Part shown: positions 1 to 10,876 of the stretch, piece after piece
How positions within the stretch are numbered: position 1 is the first letter of the stretch
Layout of the letters: each line of letters begins with the position of its first letter
DNA from: Zingiber officinale
Taxonomy: Eukaryota; Streptophyta; Magnoliopsida; Zingiberales; Zingiberaceae
Length of the DNA: 64,000 bases
Assembly: GCF_018446385.1 (NCBI RefSeq)
Contig: NC_056002.1
Location: forward strand, 5,071,474-5,135,473
Direction: 5' to 3'
Notes under the pieces: generated by a model
Databases searched by the model: none
Seen by the model: only the letters and a program-made list of their open reading frames with translations
Told to the model about the DNA's origin: nothing
Position numbers and translations under genes: made by a program

Positions 1-1440
1 AAATAATTAATTATTAGTGTTAATTTCATCATAGGTGAGAGTAGTTAACTACGGATTAAAAGGACGGATCCTTTAGGAGCAATGATAATACAATTATAGG
101 TGAGACTATCAAATTCAATGGAAATCTTCTGGTTGACTAGGAATTGGAAGCCAAGGGACGGAATTTTTAGGAGCAATAATACAATTATAGAATACTCTAG
201 AAAAATAACATGTTCAACTGAAACTTAAACTTATGTATTACTTAAGAATGGAGAATATTTATCAACACCGAAGATAATAATTAACATAAACTTCCATAAT
301 AATTAACATAAACTTTCATGGTTACATAAAATAGAGGATTTAGTCATAACTCTTTAATTTAACATTGTTTGTGTCGATGGATAGGAAGAGACACAATGAT
401 GAAAATAGTCCTTGGAATGATGACTACTTGTGTAAGTTCATTAAAAAAATAATTATTACCTTCATGAGTTGGTCGTAGTTAGTATCTGCATGGCTCTTTA
501 ATCTAATAGATTTTGTGATCAATTTTCAGCGAATACAAAATGTTTCATTTGAGATCTAATTTCTCTCATACAAAGGACCAATGCGCTAAGGTAAAATATC
601 TTCCGTGATTTACCTGGTTGTATCTTACTGTAGGATAGATGATATTGTGTCGTTTTAGATAAGCGATATCACCTTTGCTTAAAGAGAAATTGCCCTTGAT
701 TTAAAAATCATGAGAAAAATGATTATCGGCATCAGACAAGTAACCCAAACCCTATAAGACTTGATTCAACCTATTTAATTGGTAGATTTCTCTTGGAATT
801 CACTTTGGCTCCTCCAAAGATAAATATATATAGTTGATCCGATGGTACTCATCACTTAGTATGTGGCTCCTCTAAATTTAAAATCTTAGATCCGCCCTGA
901 TGTTGAACATCTATAAAATAGGTTACTTAGGTTGCTTCTTAGTTTTTTTTTTTCTAGTTATTTATTACATAATAAAGGATATACTCTGATTCTTTTGTAA
1001 GCAGGTAATCTCCTTACTAAATATAGGAGTTGATTTTGTTGATATTATAGCACTGTGTAATCCTTCACCTTCCTTCAAGAAATGTTAAAAATATTTATGG
1101 AACATGGAAAGAGAATACGAATTCATTTACCAAAATAAAAAATTATCTTGTAGCAAAGATAACAGAGATAAACAATGGTATATATGTAATCTATTCTTAT
1201 TTTTGGGTTTAGCCATGTTGCATCATCTCTTCATTTGTAAGCAATTCATTCAGGTAAGGTTATTGCAATAACACAATTAATTTTCCCATTAAGAATTGGA
1301 TGATTTTATTGTTTGGATTTAGGAATAGAGACAACATGTGGTTTGACAATAGACAATTTATTTCTATCCAAATCTGCAAATGCTTCGCATAGGGCTAGGT
1401 ATTTTCGCTTGAGGCATGCAATGGCTCCAGTTTGACTATT
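1..1440. other. AT-rich stretch without a recognised gene
   Basis: No coding exon with good borders is visible. The only recognisable content is a worn tRNA-derived SINE near 466-685, listed separately. The rest is AT-rich sequence with no repeat that I could match inside the window. Confidence 0.5.
466..685 (+). mobile_element. Worn tRNA-derived SINE, family shared with 49.4 kb
   Basis: The sequence aligns by eye with 49,407-49,650. Both have an A-box-like GGTCGTAGTT / GGCGTAGTTGGT, a B-box-like segment about 45 bases on, then GCGAATACAAAATG / GCGGATGCAAAATG, and both end in a GATATCACC-type tail followed by TTTGCT. This copy is the more worn. No clear target duplication is seen. It is plainly not the Au family, whose copies elsewhere in the window have a different body. 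Confidence 0.5.
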
Positions 1441-1457
1441 TATTCATCAGATGGAAG

Positions 1458-1656
1458 TAGGGGTGAGCATTCGGTTAATTCGGTTCATAAATTAATCGAA
1501 TTAACCGAAAACCGATTTAATGTTGGTTAATCGAATCAAATCAAATTAGTTATTTCAGTTAACATCGAATTAACTAAATTTGTTTAAAATAACAATAAAA
1601 AGAATTTATATAAAATTAATATCAAATTAATCGAATTAACTGAATGCTCACCCCTA
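1458..1656. mobile_element. hAT-type MITE, 199 bp
   Basis: The ends are TAGGGGTGAGCATTCGGTT and the reverse complement TAGGGGTGAGCATTCAGTT, so the terminal repeats are nearly perfect. The flanks give an imperfect 8-bp target duplication (GATGGAAG left, GATGGAGT right), as expected for hAT. The body has no coding capacity. A second copy of the same insertion lies at 6,841-7,056 in the duplicated block, in the same flanking sequence, so the insertion is older than the block duplication. Confidence 0.75.
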
Positions 1657-2190
1657 GATGGAGTTGTAAATTTTCAAAGTACACAAATCAAATTGTTTTA
1701 AGTAATTTCTCCGTTCCTGTTGTTTGTATATTCTTATCATTCACTCTTTTGAAATAATGTTAGCCCCTTAATGCAATATTAATATTGAAATTGGTCTCTC
1801 TTTCTCTTTTCTTATTTATTTTTTTTCCTTCTAAAATTACTATCCATTTGGGTCTGAATTGCTCCTGCATAGTAAGAATGCCTTTTACATTTGAAAATTG
1901 GCACAAGACACCTTTTTTTTCTCATTGTCTATGATAAACCCTTCAAACCTGTATTGATGGAGCTTTGTAATATTATCAAGCTCCCTTGTTTTTTTCTGTT
2001 TATTAACATGACCCTCATGTCAAAAGTCAGTAATGATAATATAAATGCTTCTGCACTGTTTGAGTCTAGCAAGTACATCCTCTGGGATAAAGCAGTAATT
2101 GGACTTTCATGATAAACATGTACCTATTTTGAGAATGGAGAATGTTTTGATAAGTATCTAAGTCCTTGTATTCTTGTTTACTCTTTGCAG

Positions 2191-2265
2191 AAAGTTTTAG
2201 GTCAGGTTTTGGAGGAGCTTGGATACTCAAGAGATTCAACACTTTATTTGGAGGACTTCATAAAA
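2191..2265 (+). CDS. Exon-like stretch, unrecognised protein (copy 1)
   Basis: A 75-base open stretch follows a good acceptor (pyrimidine-rich, ending TTTGCAG) and is followed by GT. It reads KVLGQVLEELGYSRDS... and ends EDFIK, 25 codons in phase 0. The second copy at 7,580-7,654 has the same length and frame with one residue changed (EDFIK to ENFIK). I do not recognise the family. The pattern (amphipathic helix, GY, then an acidic helix) is compatible with a small helical C-terminal motif. No other exon of the same gene could be assigned, so it may be a stranded exon. Confidence 0.35.
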
Positions 2266-2851
2266 GTACTGGTCTCATTCTTTACCCATGGGCTTCTATG
2301 TTTATCAAAAACTGAAATATTCTGTGTTCTTTTACTGATGAATAAAAACCATGATATTGATATTAAGCTGTCTGTAGGTATTGTCTACAGATTATGATAG
2401 CTCTTTGTTTCAGTGTTCTAAATTCATAGTATATTATTCCATATTAATTAAATGAAACCAGAAAATGTTTTGCACGCTTTTGTGTTTGTGATTGTTATTT
2501 CTCCATCAATATATGTTATCCCTTCCAAATTATAGAGAATGAAACGTAAGTTGATTTTCAAACTTTGAATTTTTTTTACAACTATCTTTTATTGCTTTAA
2601 CCCATGTATTCTATCCCTAGCTTTTTTAGGTTTGAGCGTCCAAGAAATCTAAAGATACAGCTAGATTTAGTAGCTTGAGTTGTAAAAAGATGATTTATAA
2701 ATATTATGTGTACTGTTGTTTTTGATATTCAAATACAATAATTTTAAAATCATTGTCGTTTTAGTGTACTTTTAACAATAATGTTAATTACAATAATTTT
2801 TAAAAAACAAAAACATTGAGCATTTTTATTCTAGTGAATTAATGTTTCCAG

Positions 2852-5460
2852 TGGCAGTAAAGAGAAAGATTCTTAGGTATTCAAAACTTTCCCTTCTAAT
2901 TTCATTGAAATGTCTTGTCAAATGTCCCCATATTACAAAGTCATTGTGCAGAATTCCCACATTTATTTTGTTTGGCATAGGAGCTTGCCCTCACCAGCAT
3001 TGTTAGTTAGAGCCCTCGAGCCAATCATTTGATGATTGTTGTATGGACTCATTGTATCATATTCTTGTATATATAAATAAAGACATTTGTTTTAGTTATT
3101 ATACTTACTCGTATTGGTGCCAAATAACTAAGTATAATGCGTCCTTGAATAGAGGGTTCTTACCTATATCAATCGGTTAGTTGAACTGAGAGTGAGATGA
3201 TATAGGGAAGACTACTCTTAATCATTTCTAGTTGAGTATTAACATTCAGGGACAATGTTAATGCGACGAGACTAGCATGTAGGTCAACTCGATGACTTGA
3301 TCTCACAAGTCATGGATATGGAGATATCAAGTTGACACATGGGTATGCATTGGAGAATGTATACTGAGTGACCCGCCATGAGAAAGTATCATGGATCGTT
3401 ATATAAATGTCATATATTTTCTCATGTGGCTATTAGTATGACTACTAGTCCTTGGACCTGAAGTCACCATGGATCCCTACATAAGGAGTTACGTACTTTG
3501 GTTTCGTCAAACGTCATCCGTAACTGGGTGGACTATAAAGGCGATTACTGGGTATGTAACGAATTATGCAGAGTGATGTAGATGAGATCTATCCCTCCTA
3601 TATGACGGGAGTGACATCGATATTCTTGATAGAGTGAGACCACTAAGTGCATGATCATGCCCAAATGAGTCAATATGAGATATTGAGCTCATTTGATTGA
3701 GTGAGTCTACTTGGAGTTCAAGATTTAAATTGATTAGAGGATGCCTCGGTCTATGCCTCACATTGATCAATCTAGATGTCTAGGATAGAAGGACACTTGT
3801 CATATATTGTGAGGAGTCACAATTAGTAGTCACAAGGTGATGTTGGATCTCAATATTCTTGTAACTTGGGTAGTAATGATGTGTTGCTAGATACCGCTCA
3901 TTACTTATGCTTCTAAATGGGTTTAGGAGCATTGCCAACGTTACAAGAACTTATAGGGTTACACACAAAGGGCAATTAGATGGAGATTAGGTTCATTTGA
4001 TGAACCTAAATGATTAGGTTCATATGATGAACCAAATTGGATTAAGAGTAATCCAAATTAGGCTAATTGAGTTGGACTCAAGTTGGTTCATGTGTTAAGT
4101 GAGTCTAATTTGGACTTAGACTTATTTAATTAATTTAATTCAATAAATAGAGATTCATTAAATTAAAATTGACTTGAACCAATGGTTAGATTAGATCAAC
4201 CAAGAGAGAGAAGTGGTCAAGTTTGACTTGACTTAAGTAGGAAGATGAAGAGTCTAAGTTTTGACTTGACTTTGATTTGACCAATGCCACATCATCAAGG
4301 CTTCTTCATTTGGTCAAGTTTGACTTGACCAAATGCCACCTCATAGGGGAGATCAAGAGACTTGACTCTTGATATTCCATGGGGGTTACAAACCATTATG
4401 TGGCCGATCACCTTTAGTGTGGATCAGATTGATTTTTTCATTCAAGGCATTCATTCAATCTTCTTCCTCTTGCTCTCAATTTTCTTCTCCTTCTCCTCTC
4501 TTGGCCGAACACTTTATAGGTGCTAGCACACTTTTTGTTTGGCCTCTCCATCTCTTGCTTGTGTGGATACACATAGAGAAGTGTTTACTTTGACACTTTC
4601 GAGATTCGACGAACCGAGGACTAGCGGGATTGCGAAGGGCTTCACATCAAGGGTAAAATTCCTTCTCCTAGTGTAGATCTAGGCTTTAGTAAACTCGTAC
4701 ATGAATTTTGTTTTATAAACTTCGCACGGATCCGGTGGCATGGGAGATTCGGGGTTTCCGCAACGCGAAAAAGCGGTTTTTGGGGCCCAAAATTCCCAAC
4801 AAGCATTGCCACCAATAAAGAGAAATCTCTGTCCACGGAAAATGATTCTCAGGTATTCAAAACTTCCCCTTCTAATTTCATTGAAATGCCTTATCAAATT
4901 TCCCCATGTTACAAAGTCATTGTGCAAAATTTTCCACATTTATTTTGTTTGGCATAGGAGAAATCTCGATATTTTTTCATATTATTGATACTTTTCTATT
5001 CTTATAATCATAATGGGAATTTAATCGGAAACTACAACTTTTTCTTGGATTTCTATCTTTTGTTTTTTTTTGTTGTAGGGCACATTTGTTATTGTTAATG
5101 TTGACCATGAAATTCGTCAAGTCAGAGAGCTCTCTTATATTCTCTAGAACCTACAAAGTAAGTGAAGTGGACCAATCCGGCGGAGCCAAGGACACAGTTC
5201 TATCCAAAGTGAATAATTTTATCTATCCAAAACATTTTTTTAAAACCCATGCAAAAATCTATTTGATGGATGAAAATCATGGTAATCGAGTTTCAATGTA
5301 GGCTAGCTCCGTAGTTTTTCTTGTAATCTGACTGGGTGGGTTGCTATGGGCAAAATGCTCCTTCCGACCTTTTTCATTAATATTTATAAATAAAAAATTA
5401 TAAATTATTATAAATATTATTCATAAAAAAATTTACTAAGAATCAAGAATTCTTAGGTAT
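2852..5460 (+). pseudogene. Unrecognised tandem gene, copy 1a (broken)
   Basis: I label the exons of this family P, Q, R and S. This copy keeps the tail of exon P (SGSKEKDS-, 2,852-2,876) and exon Q. Q is split by a solo LTR: it starts at about 2,981 and resumes at 4,807-4,852 (ATNKEKSLST-, then CAG|GT). Next comes a fusion of the start of exon R (from about 5,080) with exon S (TYKVSEVDQSGGAKD-, to about 5,203). The R/S fusion carries an in-frame stop in the R frame. The protein is unknown. The family is lysine- and serine-rich and looks hydrophilic. This copy cannot be functional as read. Confidence 0.45.
3001..4801. mobile_element. Solo LTR, 1.8 kb, with 5-bp target duplication
   Basis: The segment starts TGTTAGTTAG and ends TTCCCAACA, so it has the TG...CA ends of an LTR. 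It is flanked by AGCAT at 2,996-3,000 and again at 4,802-4,806. Removing it restores exon Q of the surrounding gene copy, as seen by comparison with four other copies that lack it. No internal region, primer site or second LTR is present, so this is a solo LTR left by recombination. The TGTT...AACA ends fit a Ty1/copia-type element, but the family assignment is only a guess. It has no coding content. Confidence 0.85.
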
Positions 5461-5466
5461 TCAAAA

Positions 5467-6035
5467 TAGGGGCGGGCATAATTCGGTTAAAACCGGAAAA
5501 ACCGACCGAATCGAAAATTTTTGATTTTTTTGGTTTGATTTTTTCGATGTTTCAGCCGGTTTTAGTTTAAGTTTTTTAAAATTCAGTTATTCGGTTCGAT
5601 TTATGATTTTAATTCTCAAAAAATCGAACCGACCGTATTATACTTAAAATATAATTTTTATGAATATTGGGTCATACAAGTGGATTAGTTTCTAATCATT
5701 TATAATATAATATCACAATGAAATTATATATTTATATATTTACTTATTGTTACATGATAACAAAATTTTAGTATTACTTTAAATTCATAACTATTTTAAA
5801 AAATTGATATTTTTTCTTTGTCTCTTAACTAATATTTGTAATAACACAAAATCAATTTAATTCATTGTATAAACCGTATATAACCGACCGTATAAAACGG
5901 ACCATATTACAATAAAAATTGGACCGAACCGTAATAAAATGGTTTGGTTTTGGATAAAAATCTTTAAAACCGAACTCAAAAAAATCAAACTGTAGTAGAG
6001 TAAAACCGGACCAAACCGACCAATGGCCACCCTTA
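5467..6035. mobile_element. hAT-type MITE, 569 bp (copy 1 of a shared insertion)
   Basis: The element begins TAGGGGCGGGCATAATTCGG, and its right end reads inward as TAAGGGTGGCCATTGG. The 8-bp duplication ATTCAAAA lies at 5,459-5,466 and 6,036-6,043. The body is AT-rich and non-coding, with AAACCG/CGGTTT motifs near both ends. A copy of exactly the same length lies at 22,524-23,092 at the homologous site, so both descend from one insertion. Confidence 0.85.
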
Positions 6036-6418
6036 ATTCAAAACTTTCCCTTCTAATTTCATTGAAATGTCTTATCAAATTTCCCCATGTTACAAAGTCA
6101 TTGTGCAAAATTTTCCACATTTATTTTGTTTGGCATAGGAGCTTGCCTTCACCGGCGCTGCCACCAGTAAAGAGAAATCTCTGCCCACGGAAAATGATTC
6201 CCAGGTATTCAAAACTTCCCCTTCTAATTTCATTGAAATGCCTTATCAAATTTTCCCATGTTACAAAGTCATTGTGTGCTAAGGTTCCCCTTCAACTACG
6301 AGAACTGTTATTAGAAAATTTTAAATAACAAGTAGAAGATAATATATAATAATTATTCATATTTTTTTATAAATTATCTTTTTTATATTTTATTTATAAT
6401 AAATATATTTATTTGTAG

Positions 6419-6490
6419 GGGAAAAAAAGAAAATCCAAGAGGGTGGTTGCTCTTTGTCTTTCAGTCCCAACCCTGATATTGTACGCCATT
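6419..6490 (+). CDS. Terminal exon of the unrecognised gene, best-preserved copy
   Basis: It follows an AT-rich intron ending TTTGTAG. In the frame that compares best with the copies at 23,899 and about 31,565 it reads KKIQEGGCSLSFSPNPDIVR- then HCFGKQ and a stop. Differences from the 23.9-kb copy at three codons (TGC/TGT, TCT/TCA, TTC/TTT) are silent in this frame. Another frame stays open longer and would give two hydrophobic segments, but the other copies break it. Product unknown. Confidence 0.35.
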
Positions 6491-6554
6491 GCTTCGGAAA
6501 ACAGTGAAGAAATACCTGAAAAATTGGAAATCGTAGCTACAATGTTGATAACCG

Positions 6555-6735
6555 TATTCACATTAGGCATGCTGTTTTGGTGATGTTACTGCAGTATATA
6601 TTCACATTAGGCATACTGTTTTGGTGATGTTACTGCAGTATATCTTCACATTATGCATACTATTTTGGTGATGTTACTGCAGTATATCTTCACATTATGC
6701 ATACTATTTTGGTGATGTTACTGTAGTATTCACAT
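6555..6735. repeat. Short tandem repeat, about 56-bp unit, about 3-4 copies
   Basis: A unit containing TTCACATTAGGCATACTG, then TTTTGGTGATGTTACTGCAG, is repeated head to tail with few differences. The other copies of the locus (24,035-24,080 and 31,670-31,715) hold only one unit, so the expansion is private to this copy. Confidence 0.8.
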
Positions 6736-6840
6736 TCTGTTTTAGAGTCTAGACACTTAATAGTTTTACAGTGATCATATGCTCTAGTTGTGGGGTGATG
6801 TTTTTCGTACTCTCTTGTTTTCACATTCGTCAGATGGAGG

Positions 6841-7056
6841 CAGAGGTAAGTATTCGGTTAATTCGGTCCATAAATTAACCGAATTAATCGAAAACCGATT
6901 TAATGTTGGCTAACCGAATCAAATCAAAATTTTACTAAAACTGAATTAACCGAATTAGTTATTTTAGTTAACACCGAATTAACTAAATTTGTTTAAAATA
7001 ACAATAAAAAGAATTTATACAAAATTAATATCAAATTAACCGAATGCTCACCGCTA
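6841..7056. mobile_element. hAT-type MITE (second copy of the 1,458 insertion)
   Basis: Ends are CAGAGGTAAGTATTCGGTT and the complement of GAATGCTCACCGCTA. The 8-bp flanks are GATGGAGG and GATGGAGA. It is 17 bases longer than the copy at 1,458-1,656, which lost a short internal piece. Non-coding. Confidence 0.7.
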
Positions 7057-7579
7057 GATGGAGATGTAAATTTTCAAAGTACACAAATCAAATTGTTTTA
7101 AGTAATTTATCCGTTCCTGTCGTTTGTATATTCTTATCATTCACTCTTTTGAAATAATGTTAGCCCCTTAATGCAATATTAATATTGAAACTGGTCTCTC
7201 TTTATCTTTTCTTATTTATTTTTTTTCCTTCTAAAATTACTATCCAGTTGGGTCTGAATGCTTTTCACCTTTTACATTTGGAAATTGGCACAAGACACCT
7301 TTTTTTCTCATTGTCTATGATAAACCCTTCAAACCCACATTGATGGAGCTTCGTAATATTATCAAGCTCCCTTGTTTTTTTCTGTTTATTAACATGACCC
7401 TCATGTCAAAAAACATTAATGATAATATAAATGCTTCTGCACTGTTTGAGTCGTCTAGCAAGTACACCCTATGGGATAAAGCAGTAATTGGACTTTCATG
7501 ATAAACATGTACCTATTTTGAGAATGGAGAATATTTTGAGAAGTATCTAAGTCCTTGTGTTCTTGTTTACTTTTTGCAG

Positions 7580-7654
7580 AAAGTTTTAGGTCAAGTTTTG
7601 GAGGAGCTTGGATACTCAAGAGATTCAACACTTTATTTGGAGAACTTCATAAAA
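7580..7654 (+). CDS. Exon-like stretch, unrecognised protein (copy 2)
   Basis: This is the same 25-codon open stretch as at 2,191-2,265, behind the same TTTTTGCAG acceptor, with D changed to N near the end. Retention of frame and length in both copies is weak support for a true exon, because the duplication may simply be recent. Confidence 0.3.
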
Positions 7655-8970
7655 GTACTGGTCTGATTCTTTACCCATGGGCTTCTATGTTTATGATCAA
7701 AAATTGAAATATTATGCGTTCTTTTACTGATGAATGAAAGCCATGATATTGACATTAAGCTGTCTGTAGGTATTGTCTATAGATTATGATAGCTCTTTGT
7801 TTCAGTATTCTAAATTCATAGTATATTATTCCATATTAATTAAATGAAACCAGAAAATGTTTTGCACGCTTTTGTGTTTGTGATTGTTATTTCTCCATCA
7901 ATATATGTTATCCCTTCCAAATTATAGAGAATGAAACGTAAGTTGATTTTCAAATTTTGAATTTTTTTTACAACTATCTTTTAATGCTTTAACCCATGTA
8001 TTCTATCCCTAGCTTTTTTAGGTTTGAGCGTCCAAGAAATCTAAAGATATAGCTAGATTTAAGTAGCTTGAGTTGTAAAAAGATGATGTATAAATATAAT
8101 GTGTACTGTTGTTTTTGATATTCAAATACAATAATTTTAAAATCATTGTCGTTTTAGTGTACTTTTAACAATAATAATGCTAATTACAATAGTTTTTAAA
8201 AGGCAAAAACATTGAGCATTTTTGTTCTAGTGAACTAATGTTTCTATGTAATATTAGTTTCAACCAATATTACAAAAATAAGGAAAAACTATGCAAACTA
8301 ATTTATAATTGTAGTTGGAGAAAAATCATTCCTTCTATGATTGCATATGATGTTTTGCTAATTCCTTTTTCTATAGCAACGTTTGAGTTGACATTTAACA
8401 CGCTATATAGGTCAATCTAGTTACCGATGAACTCCATAGTTCTTCGAGATTATATGGAGATGCTTATTTATGCACAAAATTGAATATTATAGAGTTTGAA
8501 AAATGACCAATTAACTCTTTGTTTAGTTGATTGGATATCAAATATTCCTAGTAAAAATTGATCAATTATTGCTTCTGGTGCTTTGAACGTGACTAGCTAC
8601 CTGTTCAAAGCTTACTGTACAATTTCTATCGTGTTCCAAGTTCCACTTATTGTTTATAGTTTGCGTGTTGCTGCAAAGCATCTATTCATTCCCCCACCAG
8701 AAATTTTCCTTTGAACTGACACTAATTTTAATTTGGTGCAACTGTTGTTATATCAGTTATTAATTAGTCGCATCACTAGTTCATTAATTTCACCAAATGT
8801 ATATTTTGATGAATCATATTATGTATAAAAATTTACCCAAATTGAGCTTAATTAAGTCACCATCAGGTGAGATTAATTCACATGTGCTTTCTCAGTGGTA
8901 CATTATCCCTTAAAGCCCACAAATGAAAGTACTCCGGCCAGCTTCACATTCGCTCCGATATATAATTATG

Positions 8971-9111
8971 TCATCGGAATAAGAGCAGCGTGGGCTTGGC
9001 AGAAGTGGAGTAGTCTCCATGATCAAGCGCTTGAACACTGCCATTGATCATCGATTCATCAGGTATTCTTCCTGGTCTCTTCTGGTCCCAACCCATGGAG
9101 ATTGTATGGTC
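8971..9111 (-). pseudogene. R2R3-MYB 3' fragment (truncated copy 1)
   Basis: On the minus strand this reads the last part of the MYB at 34,023-34,862: [20 protein letters not shown]- to the end at LLLFR and a stop. The downstream flank (8,645-8,970) also matches the flank of the intact gene (33,700-34,022). Everything upstream of the tail is missing, so the EAR motif, the DNA-binding domain and the promoter are gone. The break at 9,111 is joined to a copied 18-bp filler (9,112-9,129). Confidence 0.85.
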
Positions 9112-9129
9112 AAGAGCAGCGTGGGCTTG
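8981..9129. repeat. 18-bp direct repeat bracketing the MYB fragment
   Basis: AAGAGCAGCGTGGGCTTG occurs at 8,981-8,998, where it belongs to the MYB 3' end, and again at 9,112-9,129 at the breakpoint. The intact gene has no such sequence at the second place, so it is a templated filler made during end joining. Confidence 0.85.
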
Positions 9130-9976
9130 CAGATTTATCAACAGCATCTTATTTTTCAAATGCTTATAGTCCTTATATTGTCTAGAACCTACAAAGTAAG
9201 TGAAGTGGATCAATCCGATCCAGTGTAGCCAAGGACACAGTTCTATCCAAAGTAAGTGAAGAATTTTATCTATCCAAAACAGTTTTTTTTAATCCATGCA
9301 AAAATCTATTTGCTGGATGAAAATCATGGTAATCGTGTTTCAATGTAGGCTAGCTCCATTGTTTTTCTAGTAATCTGGCTGGGTTGCTATGGGCAAAATG
9401 CTTCTTCTGACCTCGTTCATTAATATTTATAAATCAAAAATTATAAATTATTTATAAATATTATTCATAAAAAAATTACTAAGAATCAAGAATTTGAATC
9501 ACTACTCTTACGATTGGTTAAGGTGACGCTACTAGAGGCGTGATGAGTTCAAAGAAAGATGAGCTCCCTGTCGACCCTGCCATTGACAAAGGGAAATCTG
9601 TACTACTTGAATCAAGTGGCAATAAAGAGAAAGATTCTCAGGTATTCAAAACTTTCTCTTCTAATTTCATTGAAATGTCTTATCAAATTTCCCCATGTTA
9701 CAAAGTCATTGTGCAAAATTTCCCACATTTATTTTGTTTCGCATAGGAGCTTGCTCTCACCAGCGCTGCCACCAGTAAAGAGAAATCTCTGTCCATAGAA
9801 AATGATTCTCAGATATTCAAAACTTCTCCTTCTAATTTCAGTGAAATGTCTTATCACATTTTCCCATGTTACAAAGTCATTGTGCAAAATTTCTCACATT
9901 TATTTTGTTTGGCAAAGGATAAATCTCGATATTTTTCATATAATTGATACTTTTCTATTTTTATAATCATAATGGG
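9130..9976 (+). pseudogene. Unrecognised tandem gene, copy 2, 5' part
   Basis: Exon S (TYKVSEVDQSDP-, from about 9,189) follows an intron that ends ATTGTCTAG. Exon P runs from an ATG at 9,543 to 9,641: MSSKKDELPVDPAIDKGKSV- ending KEKDSQ with donor GT. Exon Q is 9,747-9,812, but its donor has changed to AT. The gypsy element inserted at 9,977 in the following intron, and the copy continues at 20,985. The product is unknown. Exon P shows the same frame and length (33 codons) in three copies. Confidence 0.45.
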
Positions 9977-10876
9977 TGATCCTGTCCGAACCAGAAGTCA
10001 ACAGACGCTGGGCACGTGGCGCTCCAAGGCTCGCTGATGTAGATCTCCAACTAGTGTCGAGATGCTCCGGCTATCCTGCACAGAAGTCGAGCCGGGAAGG
10101 GGATTCCCAGCGACGACCCTCCGACGCTCAAGTCAGGTAAATCACGATGAACAAGGTGGCTCCAGAAGTCTCAGAGTACGTACCAGAATCCTCTTGCCGG
10201 TGAAACCTGAGGTTCTTTATATAGAGCGGTGTCAAGTTTGGGCACGCGTACCGAAGTGCATAAGTGTCCTCTGTCCTTTCCTAGGTATGCGGCTGTCAGA
10301 AAGCTTACCTGACCCCTATCGCTACAGTCAGAGCATGCCCTCGATGGGACAGCGGAATCCCGAAGTGCATAAGTGTCCTCTGTCCTTTCCTAGGTACGCG
10401 GCTGTCAGAAAGTTTACCTGACCCATATCGCTACAGTCAAAGCATGCCCTCGATGGGACAGCAGAATCCCCTGTCACAAGATTTGGAGCATGGCACACAC
10501 GTGAAACCTACAGGTTGTCAAAGAAAGAAATCCTCTGGCCTTTTCCTTTGCTCCAAACTTGTAGTCCGAGCGGACGGATACCTAAACATCCGACCGGACA
10601 TCCGCAATGGTTTACTTGTGCTTTGTGGAGACTAACAGGGGTGCTTTATGACTGCGGTCGGTCAAAAGGTCAGCTCGGTCCATGACCTTTTTAACTGAGC
10701 GTCGGAACCCCGATTTGACAGGGTGCCTCCCAACTATAAGTGTGAGCCGTCCGGACCACTCCTATGGCCGTCCGTCCGGTCGGACCACACTCTCCTCTGG
10801 GTGGGCGGCTGTTCCGGTGACTTCCACTTGGCGTTGACTTTGCAAGAAGGGGGGGCCCACTCTTACTACCGAATCA
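9977..10876 (-). mobile_element. 3' LTR of the gypsy element (900 bp)
   Basis: It begins TGATCCTGTCCGAACC and ends CTACCGAATCA. It is nearly identical to 20,034-20,984. It contains a roughly 107-bp internal tandem pair (about 10,250-10,465), also present in the other LTR. Just inside it lies a purine-rich tract on the minus strand (GAAGGGAAGGCAAG, 10,877-10,890), the likely polypurine tract. Confidence 0.93.

Larger units (their letters stand above)
1442..2850. repeat. Duplicated block, copy 1 (pair with 6,825-8,233)
   Basis: About 1.4 kb shared almost base for base with 6,825-8,233, including the hAT MITE, a conserved exon-like stretch (2,191-2,265) and AT-rich intron-like DNA. The last 0.4 kb (from about 2,473, starting TGCACGCTTTTGTG) recurs again at 25,347-25,730 and 32,920-33,305. 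Here the block stops abruptly at about 2,850 and joins the tail of an unknown-gene exon. In the other copies it runs on for a further 0.4 kb. Confidence 0.8.
5445..6600 (+). pseudogene. Unrecognised tandem gene, copy 1b (broken)
   Basis: This copy has the intron after exon P (holding the hAT MITE), exon Q intact at 6,139-6,204 (ELAFTGAATSKEKSLPTEND-, 22 codons, donor GT), then a deletion. The next intron runs at 6,260-6,280 straight into the outer end of a former SINE and the tail of exon R (LRELLLENFK then stop, to 6,327). A terminal exon follows at 6,419 after an acceptor TTTGTAG. Most of exon R and the SINE body are missing. Two frames are open in the terminal exon (see findings). Not functional as read. 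Confidence 0.45.
6825..8645. repeat. Duplicated block, copy 2, with full-length right part
   Basis: It matches 1,442-2,850 including the hAT MITE (6,841-7,056) and the exon-like stretch (7,580-7,654), then continues to about 8,645. The right part (about 7,857-8,645) is shared with 25,347-26,135 and 32,920-33,700, where it likewise lies just before MYB 3' flank DNA. It looks like intergenic DNA carried along with the MYB gene. Confidence 0.75.

Noticed and set aside
6419-6583. Terminal exon as a two-pass membrane protein ending LFW
   Set aside because: The hydrophobic frame is open only in this copy. Sister copies break it, and the silent-change pattern supports another frame.
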